This document shows positions 28,017-38,700 of a stretch of DNA of 64,000 bases, piece after piece; position 1 is the first letter of the stretch; every line of letters starts with the position of its first letter. This stretch comes from Didymella arachidicola. Its lineage: Eukaryota; Ascomycota; Dothideomycetes; Pleosporales; Didymellaceae. Both the position numbers and the translations under genes were made by a program. A model generated the notes under the pieces. The model made no database searches. It saw only the letters and a program-made list of their open reading frames with translations, and was not told where the DNA came from. The stretch is from positions 1 to 64,000 of the forward strand of contig CM049994.1 in assembly GCA_016630955.3 (NCBI GenBank), given 5' to 3'.

Positions 28017-30269
28017 ATGAGTACTACCTCAGGATCCCGTGCTACCCCAAGCAACTCCAACGCATCACGCCGTACGGCTGATGACGATCTCGACATGGAC
28101 GAGGAGGCAGCGGCGCCTGCCCCTACCAGTGTTTACCCAGTGGCTAAACCCGAGGCCTTTGATGGCACTCGCGACAAGCTGGAAGACTGGCTCATGAAGT
28201 TCGATCTGTTTTTCATGTTCCAAGGAGAACGCATCCCAGAGGAGAAGCGTGTCACTTTTGTGAGTACGTTTATGAAGGATCGCGCGTTCACTTGGATCAA
28301 ACCCTTTATTCGCCGTTACCACGACGGAGCAAGCAACTCAGCAGACATCGACCCATGGATCGAAGACTTCGATCTGTTCAAGGAACAGATTCGCCAAGTA
28401 TTTGGAGTACACAACGAACCAACCATCGCCCGACGCGAGATTCAGCGCATCCGACAAACTGCGTCCGCCGCCGACTACGCTGCTAAGTTTCAGCAAGTAG
28501 CTACGTTCACCGGCTGGGACGACGTTGCGTTGATGACCATGTTCAAACAAGGCCTTAAGCCCAAGGTCAAGGAAGAGCTCATGCGGACTGCCGCAGCTAC
28601 CGATACCTTCGACGCACTAGTAAACGAAGCGATCAGTATCGACGTCAAGCTCTACGACCTTCAACAAGAATTAAGAGAGGACCCTCGTGCGCGAGCCGTG
28701 ACTCAAGTCGCTCGCCCACCCCAGGCTCCACGCAACCAATGGCGCAACAACAACTACCGCCGTGGCCAACGTGGCGGCCCTTACCAAGCCAACATGGGAC
28801 GCCGTGTCCACAACGATACGAACAGTGGATACTACGGTCCTGCAGCAATGGACCTCTCCAACATTAACAAAGGACCTGAACGATGGAATGAGAAAAAGAA
28901 GGGTAGTAACAACCGCGGTGATAAGTCTTCAGTGACTTGTTACGGCTGTGGCAAGACAGGCCACTACGCCCGCGACTGTCGCATGAAGAACAAAGTGACC
29001 AGACAGCTGAACATGCTGGCTCATGACGACAGCGGCGACCAAGAGTGGGAGGTCGTTACTAATGAGATGGGACGTCTCATGGAAGACCCCACTTCCGGAC
29101 TCGACAACGACTACATCGAGGAGTCCGATGAGGATGCTCTAAGCAAGCAAATCCGGTCACCAACACCCTACCCTAAAATGGAATGGATCGACAACGATCC
29201 CCGCCGATACCATGTGGTAGAGTGCGATACCCAGGACGACAGCATTGTTGTTGGCAAACGATACTACGATGCCATCTACAAGTATGGCGACAAGTACTAT
29301 TCAAAGGAAGGGAAACGTTTAATTGTATGCGACAAAACGCAACATAGTCAGGACATGATGGTCTCGCGCGACCAATCCACCCAGACTCCTGTCTTCCAAG
29401 AACCTCAAGTACCAACGATAAACTTGACCATTGTCAACAACATCCCAGAGCACAAGGGAGAAGCGTCCTCCGTTTCTATCCAGACACCAAGCCTACAGGA
29501 TGTCGAGTCTGTCCGCGATTGGATGACGGAAGAAAATATTCAACGGTCAAGACGGTACTTGCTCGGTGACCCCGAAGCACTTAAGAGATTCGACCAACAG
29601 GTAGCCAATGCACAGAAAACCAACAAAGAATGGCACACGGAAGACTTTATCCGCTGGAAAGAAAGCAACTCTGCAACTCAGCAACAGCTGGACGACTACA
29701 ACTTATACGCTCGAAGTCGAGACGAACCCGACTTCGACCGACAGCCCGCTTTGCCAACGCCGAGCTATACGTTGAAGCTGTTCCAGGATATTCGAAACCC
29801 GTACCATCCTCGACTACCACCTACGCAGTGCTACCACGAAGCCTGCGAAGACCACAGACAGTACAAACTGGACAGTGGATGGTTTCCAAGTAAGCCCGAG
29901 GGCTGCGAGGAATACTGGTGGGAATGTACGGATACCTATTGCGCAGAGCACTTGTGGGATAAACGCACGAATCTCCACTTTCCAAGAATTGAATGTGTGG
30001 AAGACATATTCAACATGCACATGGTCCAAAACGAGAGGTGCTACGGCCAAGAATGGGCTGAGTGCTTCCATCCGAAGTGCAGGAACCACGAGACGCTAAA
30101 ACGCCTGAGCGGTTTTATGCCCCAGGACGAGTCTTTTTTAGACATATGGCAAACAGACGCCAAGGACAACCCGGACGAGAGCTTTTTCTCAACGCAGTCC
30201 AGGGCTCCCGGAATCGACGTCAGGATTCCAATGAGGCCCAGTCCCTCATCAAATTCCCTGTCGTGCTAG
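28017..30269 (+). CDS. Gag polyprotein of element B, 750 aa
   Basis: Starts at ATG 28017 (MSTTSGSRA) and is the same length as in A. It differs from A at scattered residues, concentrated in the linker after the CCHC knuckle (for example DALSKQIRSP for A's DVSNKQVRSP). The gag domain, CYGCGKTGHYARDC knuckle and all three C-x4-C-x2-H modules are kept. The T TTT TTA shift site is at 30134-30140; unshifted translation ends at 30269. Confidence 0.92.
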   Translation: MSTTSGSRATPSNSNASRRTADDDLDMDEEAAAPAPTSVYPVAKPEAFDGTRDKLEDWLMKFDLFFMFQGERIPEEKRVTFVSTFMKDRAFTWIKPFIRRYHDGASNSADIDPWIEDFDLFKEQIRQVFGVHNEPTIARREIQRIRQTASAADYAAKFQQVATFTGWDDVALMTMFKQGLKPKVKEELMRTAAATDTFDALVNEAISIDVKLYDLQQELREDPRARAVTQVARPPQAPRNQWRNNNYRRGQRGGPYQANMGRRVHNDTNSGYYGPAAMDLSNINKGPERWNEKKKGSNNRGDKSSVTCYGCGKTGHYARDCRMKNKVTRQLNMLAHDDSGDQEWEVVTNEMGRLMEDPTSGLDNDYIEESDEDALSKQIRSPTPYPKMEWIDNDPRRYHVVECDTQDDSIVVGKRYYDAIYKYGDKYYSKEGKRLIVCDKTQHSQDMMVSRDQSTQTPVFQEPQVPTINLTIVNNIPEHKGEASSVSIQTPSLQDVESVRDWMTEENIQRSRRYLLGDPEALKRFDQQVANAQKTNKEWHTEDFIRWKESNSATQQQLDDYNLYARSRDEPDFDRQPALPTPSYTLKLFQDIRNPYHPRLPPTQCYHEACEDHRQYKLDSGWFPSKPEGCEEYWWECTDTYCAEHLWDKRTNLHFPRIECVEDIFNMHMVQNERCYGQEWAECFHPKCRNHETLKRLSGFMPQDESFLDIWQTDAKDNPDESFFSTQSRAPGIDVRIPMRPSPSSNSLSC

Positions 30270-33200
30270 AAGGCACCAGGATGACGGCATTGTTGGACTC
30301 AGGAGCACAAAGCAACTACGTGTCTCAATCCGCTATCGCGCAAGCAGGCTTGCAGAAGCGAAGAAAGGAGGAACCATACCCTTTACGAGTAGCCAACGGA
30401 GAACCAATGCCAGGAGAGTCGACTGTGACCCACGAAGTGGTACAGCGACGTCTGAAAGTATTCAACCACGAGGAATTAATAGACCTAGATGTTCTGGGAA
30501 CGGCCGCCCATGATATCATATTAGGACTCCCTTGGTTAAGAGAGCACAATCCATGGATCGACTGGAAGAACCAGCGAATAACGCTCACGCGTCACGGATC
30601 AGGTACACCCGGACAGCGACCCGCGCAGCTCACGACGCAGCTGGTGGATGAGAAGGAGATCAACAACATCTCTTCGAACAAGACGCGCCAAGATAGAGCG
30701 GTCGACCGTGCAGATACCGACCAGCCCCCGGATCACAAAGCGACGGTTAAGGAGAACAGTACAACTCCTGACATCCCGGATGAATACAGAGAGTTTATAG
30801 ACCTCTTCCGCGATGAGAAGACTGCGAAGGCATTACCGCAGCACCAGGAATGGGACCACGAGATCAAGCTCGAGGAAGGCAAGAAGCCCCCATTCGGGCC
30901 AATATACCAGATGTCAGAAAAGGAACTTGAGGAGCTGCGCAACTACCTTAAGGAGAACCTCGACAAAGGATTCATTCGAGAATCAGAATCCCCAGCAGGA
31001 TTTCCCGTTCTATTCGTACCAAAGAAAGATGGCAAGCTACGACCTTGTATCGATTACCGAAAGCTCAACGATATCACGATCAAGAATCGTTACCCGCTAC
31101 CGAACATCAGCGAACTTCAGGATCGGTTAGCAGGAGCACAGTACTTCACTGCGTTAGACTTAAGAGGAGCATACAACCTCATCCGCATGAAGGAGGGCGA
31201 AGAATGGAAGACGGCGTTTAGAACCCGTTATGGTCATTACGAGTATTTGGTTATGCCGTTCGGGCTCACCAACGCACCAGCGACATGTCAGGCCTTAATC
31301 AACAACGTACTAAGGGCACACTTGGACATTACCGTGGTGGCGTACCTCGATGACATCCTAGTGTACAGCAAAACACTAGAAGAGCATGTCGAACACGTAC
31401 GACAAGTGCTTGCCTGCCTAGGAGCAGCGCACCTACGCTTGAAACCCGAGAAGTGCGAATGGCACAAGGAGGAAGTCGAATTCCTAGGGTTTGTGGTAGG
31501 ACGATACGGAGTCAAGATGAGCCAAGCAAAGATTCAGGTTGTGAAGGATTGGCCAACACCCAAAACCGTTAAAAACATTCAAGAGTTCCTTGGGTTTGTC
31601 AACTTCAACCGACGCTTCATCAAGGATTACTCCACGAAGGCCTTGCCGCTTACGAAACTTACGCGGAAGGACACACCCTTCAAATGGGGCGAGGATCAGG
31701 ACAAAGCTTTCGAAACACTAAAGCAAGCTTGTGTAGATCCACCCACATTGGTTACATTCAGGAGCGGAGAGCCGCTGCGAATGGAAACAGATGCCTCAGA
31801 TCTGGCATTAGGAGCATGCATCACACAGGAACGAGATGGTCAATGGCACCCGATTGCCTACTACTCACGCAAGTTCTCAGGACCCGAAGAACGATACGAC
31901 GTACACGACAAAGAACTGCTCGCGATCGTATCTGCCCTAGAACATTGGCGAGTCTACGCTGAAAGTTGTTCGGAACTTACGATCTACACGGATCACAAAA
32001 ACCTGGTACATTTCACGACAACAAAGGTATTGAACAGACGACAAGTACGATGGTCTGAGACCCTCGGACAATATAAGTTCAAGATCCTCTATACACCAGG
32101 AAAGGACAACGGTAGAGCCGACGCACTCAGTCGACGACACGACCTCGCAGGATCCAAGACGATCAACGAATCGGCGATCCTTGGTATCAATAGCGACGGA
32201 TCGTTAGGACCATCCCAGCAGCTCAACAATATGATGCTAGTACGCCAAGAGCATCATGTACCATCACAGGTACCAGAGGAACTGGAGGAAGAAGTCATAA
32301 GCAGTCACCACGATGACCCGCTTCATGGACACCCCGGTATCACCAGAACAATGGAACTCATCAAGAGACATTACGAGTTCCCGAACATGCGCGACAAGGT
32401 CGCCAAGTTCATCAAGAATTGCGTAAGCTGTCAGCAGAACAAACACAGCACGCACACCAAGTATGGAGAAGCACAGGCAATGGAGCCGCCAACGGCACCA
32501 TGGACGAACATCACGATGGATTTCGTTACACAGCTACCTGTCTCCAAGGATCGTGTAACAGGATACACCTACGACTCAATCTTCGTTGTAGTAGATCGAT
32601 TCACGAAAGCCGCTGAGTTTGTGCCTTTCCGCCACAGCTACACTGCAGAGCAGCTCGCACGAGTGTACCTGGATAGGATTGTTCGACACCACGGCATTTC
32701 CGAATCAATCATTAGCGATAGAGACAAGTTGTTTACATCGAACTACTGGACCACGCTGTTAGCAGCTATTGGTACCAAGAAAAAATTGTCAACCGCGTAT
32801 CATCCGCAGACGGATGGCCAAACAGAACGAGTGAACCAAACGATGGAGACGTACCTCCGCATCTACTGCAACCAGCAGCAAGACAACTGGGTTTCACTGC
32901 TACCTATGGCACAAATCGCGTACAACAACAAATTGTCGGAAGCAACAGGCGTAACGCCGTTCTTTGCAAACCACGGGAGACACCCAAATCTCTTTACCAG
33001 ATCATTGGACAGTAACATTCAAACGGAATCAGCGATTAACTCAGTCGAAGCACTGAAGGAAGTACACAGAAAATCGCTCGATAACATCGCTAAAGCTCAG
33101 TCACGGAGCATCTCTTATGTTAACAAGAAACGAAAAACGGCGCCTCTGCTAAAGGAGGGGGATAAAGTGTATCTCCTTACGAAAAACCTACGCACACGGC

Positions 33201-33640
33201 GACCAACGAAAAAACTGGACAAAGTCAAGGTCGGACCATTTTTCATTTCCAAGCAAATCAGCCCAGTCAACTATCGACTTGCGCTGCCCAAGGATGCAAA
33301 GATCCATCCAGTGTTCCACATCTCGCTGTTGGAACCAGCCGACCCTAGAACGCCGATCCAGCAAGACTTTCACTACCAGGCAGACGGCCAGGACGAGTGG
33401 GAAGTCGAGAAAGTAATTAAACATCGAAAAACCAAAAAAAACAACGAATACCTAGTCAAGTGGTTAGGATACCCAGACTCGGAAAACACGTGGGAACCAG
33501 AATCAAACCTCACGAACTGCCGCCAGTTGCTGACGCAGTATCGAAATTCTGTGGCCAGTACGGCACAGGATCCACAGGGTTTCCAGCAAGAAAGTCAACA
33601 AAGAGTTGGTCAGACGAGAGACCAAAAGAAGAATCGTTAG
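30062..33640 (+). CDS. Pol polyprotein of element B with extended C-terminal tail
   Basis: Same domain order as A: DSGA protease, YLDD reverse transcriptase, RNase H, HHCC/DDE integrase and chromodomain (EYLVKWLGYPDSENTWEP), nearly identical in sequence. After the chromodomain it runs ~30 residues further than A (NSVASTAQDPQGFQQESQ). That tail is encoded by DNA that is also coding on the other strand: the last 131 bp overlap the 3' end of the antisense Zn2Cys6 gene. Expressed by minus-one frameshift from gag. All catalytic motifs are present, so B may be able to move on its own. Confidence 0.95.
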   Translation: MLPSEVQEPRDAKTPERFYAPGRVFFRHMANRRQGQPGRELFLNAVQGSRNRRQDSNEAQSLIKFPVVLEGTRMTALLDSGAQSNYVSQSAIAQAGLQKRRKEEPYPLRVANGEPMPGESTVTHEVVQRRLKVFNHEELIDLDVLGTAAHDIILGLPWLREHNPWIDWKNQRITLTRHGSGTPGQRPAQLTTQLVDEKEINNISSNKTRQDRAVDRADTDQPPDHKATVKENSTTPDIPDEYREFIDLFRDEKTAKALPQHQEWDHEIKLEEGKKPPFGPIYQMSEKELEELRNYLKENLDKGFIRESESPAGFPVLFVPKKDGKLRPCIDYRKLNDITIKNRYPLPNISELQDRLAGAQYFTALDLRGAYNLIRMKEGEEWKTAFRTRYGHYEYLVMPFGLTNAPATCQALINNVLRAHLDITVVAYLDDILVYSKTLEEHVEHVRQVLACLGAAHLRLKPEKCEWHKEEVEFLGFVVGRYGVKMSQAKIQVVKDWPTPKTVKNIQEFLGFVNFNRRFIKDYSTKALPLTKLTRKDTPFKWGEDQDKAFETLKQACVDPPTLVTFRSGEPLRMETDASDLALGACITQERDGQWHPIAYYSRKFSGPEERYDVHDKELLAIVSALEHWRVYAESCSELTIYTDHKNLVHFTTTKVLNRRQVRWSETLGQYKFKILYTPGKDNGRADALSRRHDLAGSKTINESAILGINSDGSLGPSQQLNNMMLVRQEHHVPSQVPEELEEEVISSHHDDPLHGHPGITRTMELIKRHYEFPNMRDKVAKFIKNCVSCQQNKHSTHTKYGEAQAMEPPTAPWTNITMDFVTQLPVSKDRVTGYTYDSIFVVVDRFTKAAEFVPFRHSYTAEQLARVYLDRIVRHHGISESIISDRDKLFTSNYWTTLLAAIGTKKKLSTAYHPQTDGQTERVNQTMETYLRIYCNQQQDNWVSLLPMAQIAYNNKLSEATGVTPFFANHGRHPNLFTRSLDSNIQTESAINSVEALKEVHRKSLDNIAKAQSRSISYVNKKRKTAPLLKEGDKVYLLTKNLRTRRPTKKLDKVKVGPFFISKQISPVNYRLALPKDAKIHPVFHISLLEPADPRTPIQQDFHYQADGQDEWEVEKVIKHRKTKKNNEYLVKWLGYPDSENTWEPESNLTNCRQLLTQYRNSVASTAQDPQGFQQESQQRVGQTRDQKKNR

Positions 33641-34106
33641 CCTGTAACCAGCCAGGATCAGCCCAAGGATCGGAGACAAGGGGGCCGGTAGCGGTACTCG
33701 AACTTTCCGCCTCTTGCGCCTGATCTTGCGCTTTCAGCAGCGCCAAATCACGACGCGCAAATTGACGCTCACGATTCTCAACCTCCGCCAGCTCTAGACG
33801 AAGACGAGAAGTCTCAGCCTCTGCACGAAGGAGTGCGAGTCGCTTCTCTTCTTTCTCCTGCTCAACCTTTTCCCATTCCCCTTCAGGAACAAACAAGCTA
33901 CACTCCGCCTTCACGGAGATGCAGCCAGCACATCGACCAGTAGCGGTATCGACAAAACACCGAAAGTTCTTTTCTTCACACCTTTTACAACGGAACGCCA
34001 TTTCTAGCGAACGCTCTTGAACGCGACGAGCACGAGCACGACGCTCCTCAGTGGACGACTGCGAGCGCGGGCCTCGCGGCTTTCGTGTTCCGGAATCCTT
34101 CGGCAT
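33510..34106 (-). CDS. Antisense accessory gene of element B: Zn2Cys6 coiled-coil protein, 198 aa
   Basis: ATG at 34106 (MPKDSGTRK), 130 bases inside the 3' LTR boundary; a TATA-like GATATATCG lies in that gap near 34200. After a basic N-terminus (residues ~1-34) comes C-x2-C-x6-C-x8-C-x2-C-x6-C (CKRCEEKNFRC, then CAGCISVKAEC), an exact fungal binuclear cluster. A charged coiled coil follows (~75-125, EWEKVEQEKEEKRLALLRAE). The tail is acidic and aromatic (SSDQLFVDFLAG, VPYWPQNFD), like an activation domain. Its last 44 codons overlap pol antisense. The protein of element C is about 85-90% identical, with changes mostly in the coiled coil. Likely a nuclear DNA-binding protein; the target in U3 is inference. 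Confidence 0.82.
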   Translation of the reverse strand: MPKDSGTRKPRGPRSQSSTEERRARARRVQERSLEMAFRCKRCEEKNFRCFVDTATGRCAGCISVKAECSLFVPEGEWEKVEQEKEEKRLALLRAEAETSRLRLELAEVENRERQFARRDLALLKAQDQAQEAESSSTATGPLVSDPWADPGWLQANDSSFGLSSDQLFVDFLAGNPVDPVPYWPQNFDTASATGGSS

Positions 34107-34236
34107 GGTTAGGGAGGCTATGGAACTTCATAAGGAGACGACCTACGAACAGTACTTATAGGACGGGACCTACCCTGCGACCCACGGCACGGATAAACGA
34201 TATATCGAGGACGATATGCTGAGAGGGGAGAGGTAG

Positions 34237-34716
34237 TGTTACGATCTCCGAGTTGCGAGGTACTGATAGGAAGCGGGGCATCGCTAAGGATGACAGCGTG
34301 TCACCAATCACGGGACTCCGGGATGGCATCCCGCCAAGACGTGACCTCCGGGATGGCATGACCTCCGGGGATGGCATGACCTCCGGGGATGGCACGACCT
34401 CCGGGATGGCAAGACCTCCGGGGATGGCACAACCCTTGGGATGACCTCCATTACCTTCACTATATAATCTAGTAGGAACACAACTCTTACAGTTCGTGTT
34501 CAATCCTAAGTTAAAGTTTGTCTTTGGATCTCAAACCCAACCTTCGAGCTAGACAGTCTACTCTGTACTACTCATCGTTACCCTGCTCTCAAGACTGACA
34601 GATCGTATCTGTACACCTTATTGCAACCGACCCCTTCGGCTTCCTGTCACCGTACTCATCCCCGAGAACCAATAGAATTAGTGCTTACGAGCTTTGCTTA
34701 AAGTACGACTTCAACA
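34237..34716 (+). repeat. 3' LTR of element B
   Basis: 480 bp, TGTTACGATC...TTCAACA, matching 27520-27999, with the same six-unit U3 cluster. Confidence 0.95.
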
Positions 34717-34721
34717 GTTGG

Positions 34722-35010
34722 GTTTGAGATCCAAAGACAAACTTGATAACTTAGGTTGAACACACACTGTAAGAGTTGTGTTCCTACTAGAATATATACT
34801 TAGTAGGAAAGCTAGAGTATCCCTTAATGCGCCTTGTTCCCTTGTAACTCGGGATGCATTGTTTTCCCGGGATGTGGTGGCATCCTGTGATTCTTGGGAT
34901 GACGCTTCTTGGCGGGATGTCGACGCATGTCACGTGACACGTGACACGCTGTCATCCAAGCGCTTGCCCCGCTTCCCATCAGTACCTTGTTTCCTTCAGA
35001 GATCGTAACA
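34722..35010 (-). repeat. 3' LTR of element C, U3 part
   Basis: Resumes the C LTR after the GTTGG duplication and ends GATCGTAACA next to the C polypurine tract. Contains the GGGATG/CATCC cluster and CACGTG pair of this LTR type. Confidence 0.93.
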
Positions 35011-35140
35011 CTACCTCCCCCCTTCCAGCATATCGTCCTCGATATATTGTTTATCCGTGCCGTGGGTCGCAGGGTAGGTCTCTCTCTTATAAGTACTGTT
35101 CGTAGGTCGCTTCTTATGAAGTTCCATAGCCTCCCTAACC

Positions 35141-35737
35141 ATGCCGAAGGAATCCGGAACACGAAAGCTCCGAGCCCCGCGTTCTCAGTCGTCCACCGAG
35201 CAGCGTCGTGCCCGCGCGCGTCGTATCCAGGATCGTTCGTTGGAAATGGCGTTTCGTTGTGAAAGATGTGAACAAAAGAATTTTCGGTGCTTTGTCGATA
35301 CCGCTACTGGTCGATGTGCTGGCTGCATCTCTGTGAAAGCAGAGTGTAGTCTGTTTGTTCCTGAAGAAGAATGGGAGAAAGTTGAGAAGGAGAAGGAAGA
35401 GAAGCGACTCGAGCTTGCTCGTTTCGAAGAGGCGACGGCTCGCGCGAAGCGTGAGTTGTTGGAGCTCGAGAGTCGTGAGCGTCAATTTGCACGTCGTGAC
35501 CTGGCGATGTTGAAGGCGCAAGATCAGGCGCAAGAGGCGGAAAGTTCGAGTACCGCTACCGGCCCCCTTGTCTCCGTCCCTTGGGCTGATCCTGGCTGGT
35601 TACAGGCTAACGATTCTTCCTTTGGTCTCTCGTCTGACCAACTCTTTGTTGACTTTCTTGCTGGAAACCCTGTGGATCCTGTGCCGTACTGGCCACAGAA
35701 TTTCGATACTGCGTCAGCAACTGGCGGCAGTTCGTGA
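35141..35737 (+). CDS. Antisense accessory gene of element C: Zn2Cys6 coiled-coil protein, 198 aa
   Basis: Reads opposite to element C, starting 131 bases inside its 3' LTR; the leader contains TCGATATATTG near 35040, a possible TATA box. The cluster is CERCEQKNFRC then CAGCISVKAEC, with the same spacing as B. The coiled coil (EWEKVEKEKEEKRLELARFE) is the most changed part; the C-terminal ~75 residues are almost unchanged. The 3' end overlaps pol by 131 bp (35607-35737). It is intact although the gag of the same element is broken. Confidence 0.82.
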   Translation: MPKESGTRKLRAPRSQSSTEQRRARARRIQDRSLEMAFRCERCEQKNFRCFVDTATGRCAGCISVKAECSLFVPEEEWEKVEKEKEEKRLELARFEEATARAKRELLELESRERQFARRDLAMLKAQDQAQEAESSSTATGPLVSVPWADPGWLQANDSSFGLSSDQLFVDFLAGNPVDPVPYWPQNFDTASATGGSS

Positions 35738-38700
35738 GGTTTGCTTCTGGTTCCCACGTGTTTTCCGAGTCCGGGTATCCTAACCACTTGACTAGGTATT
35801 CGTTGTTTTCTTTGGTTTTTCGATGTTTGATTACTTTCTCGACTTCCCACTCGTCCTGGCCGTCTGCCTGGTAGTGAAAGTCTTTCTGGATTGGCGTTCT
35901 GGGGTCGGCTGGTTCCAACAGCGAGATGTGGAACACTGGATGGATCTTTGCGTCCTTAGGCAGCGCAAGTCGGTAGTTGACTGAGCTGATTTGTTGGGAA
36001 ATGAAAAATGGTCCGACCTTGACTTTGTCCAGTTTTTTCGTTGGTCGCCGTGTGCGTAGGTTTTTCGTAAGGAGATACACTTTATCCCCCTCCTTTAGCA
36101 GAGGCGCCGTTTTTCGTTTCTTGTTAACATAAAAGATGCTCCGTGACTGAGCTTTGGCGATGTTATCGAGCGATTTTCTGTGTACTTCCTTCAGTGCTTC
36201 GACTGAGTTAATCGCTGATTCCGTTTGAATGTTACTGTCCAATGATCTGGTAAAGAGATTTGGGTGTCTCCCGTGGTTTGCAAAGAACGGCGTTACGCCT
36301 GTTGCTTCTGACAATTTGTTGTTGTACGCGATTTGTGCCATAGGTAGCAGTGAAACCCAGTTGTCTTGCTGCTGGTTGCAGTAGATGCGGAGGTACGTCT
36401 CCATTGTTTGGTTCACTCGTTCTGTTTGGCCATCCGTCTGCGGATGATACGCGGTTGACAGTTTTTTCTTGGTACCAATAGCTGCTAACAGCGTGGTCCA
36501 GTAGTTTGATGTAAACAACTTGTCTCTATCGCTGATGATTGATTCGGAAATGCCGTGGTGTCGAACAATCCTATCCAGATATACTCGTGCGAGCTGCTCT
36601 GCAGTGTAGCTGTGGCGGAAAGGCACAAACTCAGCGGCTTTCGTGAATCGATCAACTACAACGAAGATTGAGTCGTAGGTGTATCCTGTTACAGGATCCT
36701 TGGAAACAGGTAGCTGTGTAACGAAATCCATCGTGATGTTCGTCCATGGTGCCGTTGGCGGCTCCATTGCCTGTGCTTCTCCATACTTGGCGTGCGTGCT
36801 GTGTTTGTTCTGTTGACAGCTTACGCAATTCTTGATGAACTTGGCGACCTTGTCGCGCATGTTCGGGAACTCGTAATGTCTCTTGATGAGTTCCATTGTT
36901 CTGGTGATACCGGGGTGTCCATGAAGCGGGTCATCGTGGTGACTGCTTATGACTTCTTCTTCCAGTTCCTCTGGTACCTGTGATGGTACATGATGTTCTT
37001 GGCGTACTATCATCATATTGTTGAGCTGCTGGGATGGTCCTAACGATCCGTCGCTATTGATACCAAGGATCGCCGATTCGTTGATCGTCTTGGATCCTGC
37101 GAGGTCGTGTCGTCGACTGAGTGCGTCGGCTCTGCCGTTGTCCTTTCCTGGTGTATAGAGGATCTTGAATTTGTATTGTCCGAGGGTCTCGGACCATCGT
37201 ACTTGTCGTCTGTTCAATACCTTTGTCGTCGTGAAGTGTACCAGGTTTTTGTGATCCGTGTAGATCGTAAGTTCCGAACAACTTTCAGCGTAGACTCGCC
37301 AATGTTCTAGGGCGGATACGATCGCGAGTAGTTCTTTGTCGTGTACGTCGTATCGTTCTTCGGGTCCTGAGAACTTGCGTGAGTAGTAGGCAATCGGGTG
37401 CCATTGACCATCTCGTTCTTGTGTAATGCATGCTCCTAATGCCAAATCTGAGGCATCTGTTTCCATTCGCAGCGGCTCTCCGCTCCTGAATGTAACCAAT
37501 GTGGGTGGATCTACACAAGCTTGCTTTAGTGTTTCGAAAGCTTTGTCCTGATCCTCGCCCCACTTGAAGGGTGTGTCCTTCCGCGTAAGTTTCGTAAGCG
37601 GCAAGGCCTTCGTGGAGTAATCCTTGATGAAGCGTCGGTTGAAGTTGACAAACCCAAGGAACTCTTGGATGTTCTTAACGGTTTTGGGTGTTGGCCAATC
37701 TTTTACAACCTGAATCTTTTCTTGGCTCATCTTGACTCCGTATCGTCCTACTACAAACCCTAGGAATTCGACTTCCTCCTTGTGCCACTCGCACTTCTCG
37801 GGTTTCAAACGTAGGTGCGCTGCTCCTAGGCAGGCAAGCACTTGTCGTACGTGTTCGACATGCTCTTCTAGTGTTTTGCTGTACACTAGGATGTCATCGA
37901 GGTATGCTACCACGGTAATGTCCAAGTGTGCCCTTAGTACGTTGTTGATTAAGGCCTGACATGTCGCTGGTGCGTTGGTGAGCCCGAATGGCATAACCAA
38001 ATACTCGTAATGACCATAACGGGTTCTAAACGCCGTCTTCCATTCTTCGCCCTCCTTCATGCGGATAAGGTTGTATGCTCCTCTTAGGTCTAACGCAGTG
38101 AAGTACTGTGCTCCGGCTAACCGATCCTGAAGTTCGCTGATGTTCGGTAGCGGGTAACGATTTTTGATCGTGATATCGTTGAGCTTTCGGTAATCGATGC
38201 AAGGTCGTAACTTGCCATCTTTCTTTGGCACGAATAGAACGGGAAATCCTGCTGGGGATTCTGATTCTCGAATGAATCCTTTCTCGAGGTTCTCCTTAAG
38301 GTAGTTGCGCAGCTCCTCAAGTTCCTTTTCTGACATCTGGTATATTGGCCCGAATGGGGGCTTCTTGCCTTCCTCGAGCTTAATCTCGTGGTCCCATTCC
38401 TGGTGCTGCGGTAATGCCTTCGCAGTCTTCTCATCGCGGAAGAGGTCTATAAACTCTCTGTATTCATCCGGGATGTCAGGAGTTGTACTGTTCTCCTTAA
38501 CCGTCGCTTTGTGATCCTGGGGCTGGTTGGTATCTGCGCGGTCGACCGCTCTAACTTGGCGCGTCTTGTTCGAAGAGATGTTGTTGATCTCCTTCTCATC
38601 CACCAGCTGCGTCGTGAGCTGCGCGGGTCGCTGTCCGGGTGTACCTGATCCGTGACACGTGAGCGTTATTCGCTGGTTCTTCCAGTCGATCCATGGGTTG

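Larger units (their letters stand above)
27520..34716 (+). mobile_element. Ty3/gypsy chromovirus element B, complete, nested in the 3' LTR of C, TSD GTTGG
   Basis: 7197 bp with 480-bp LTRs (27520-27999; 34237-34716) that look identical, and GTTGG at 27515-27519 and 34717-34721. Gag, pol and the antisense Zn2Cys6 gene are all open. Polypurine tract GAGAGGGGAGAGGTAG. R-U5, gag and pol are nearly the same as in A, but U3 is entirely different from A's. Confidence 0.97.
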
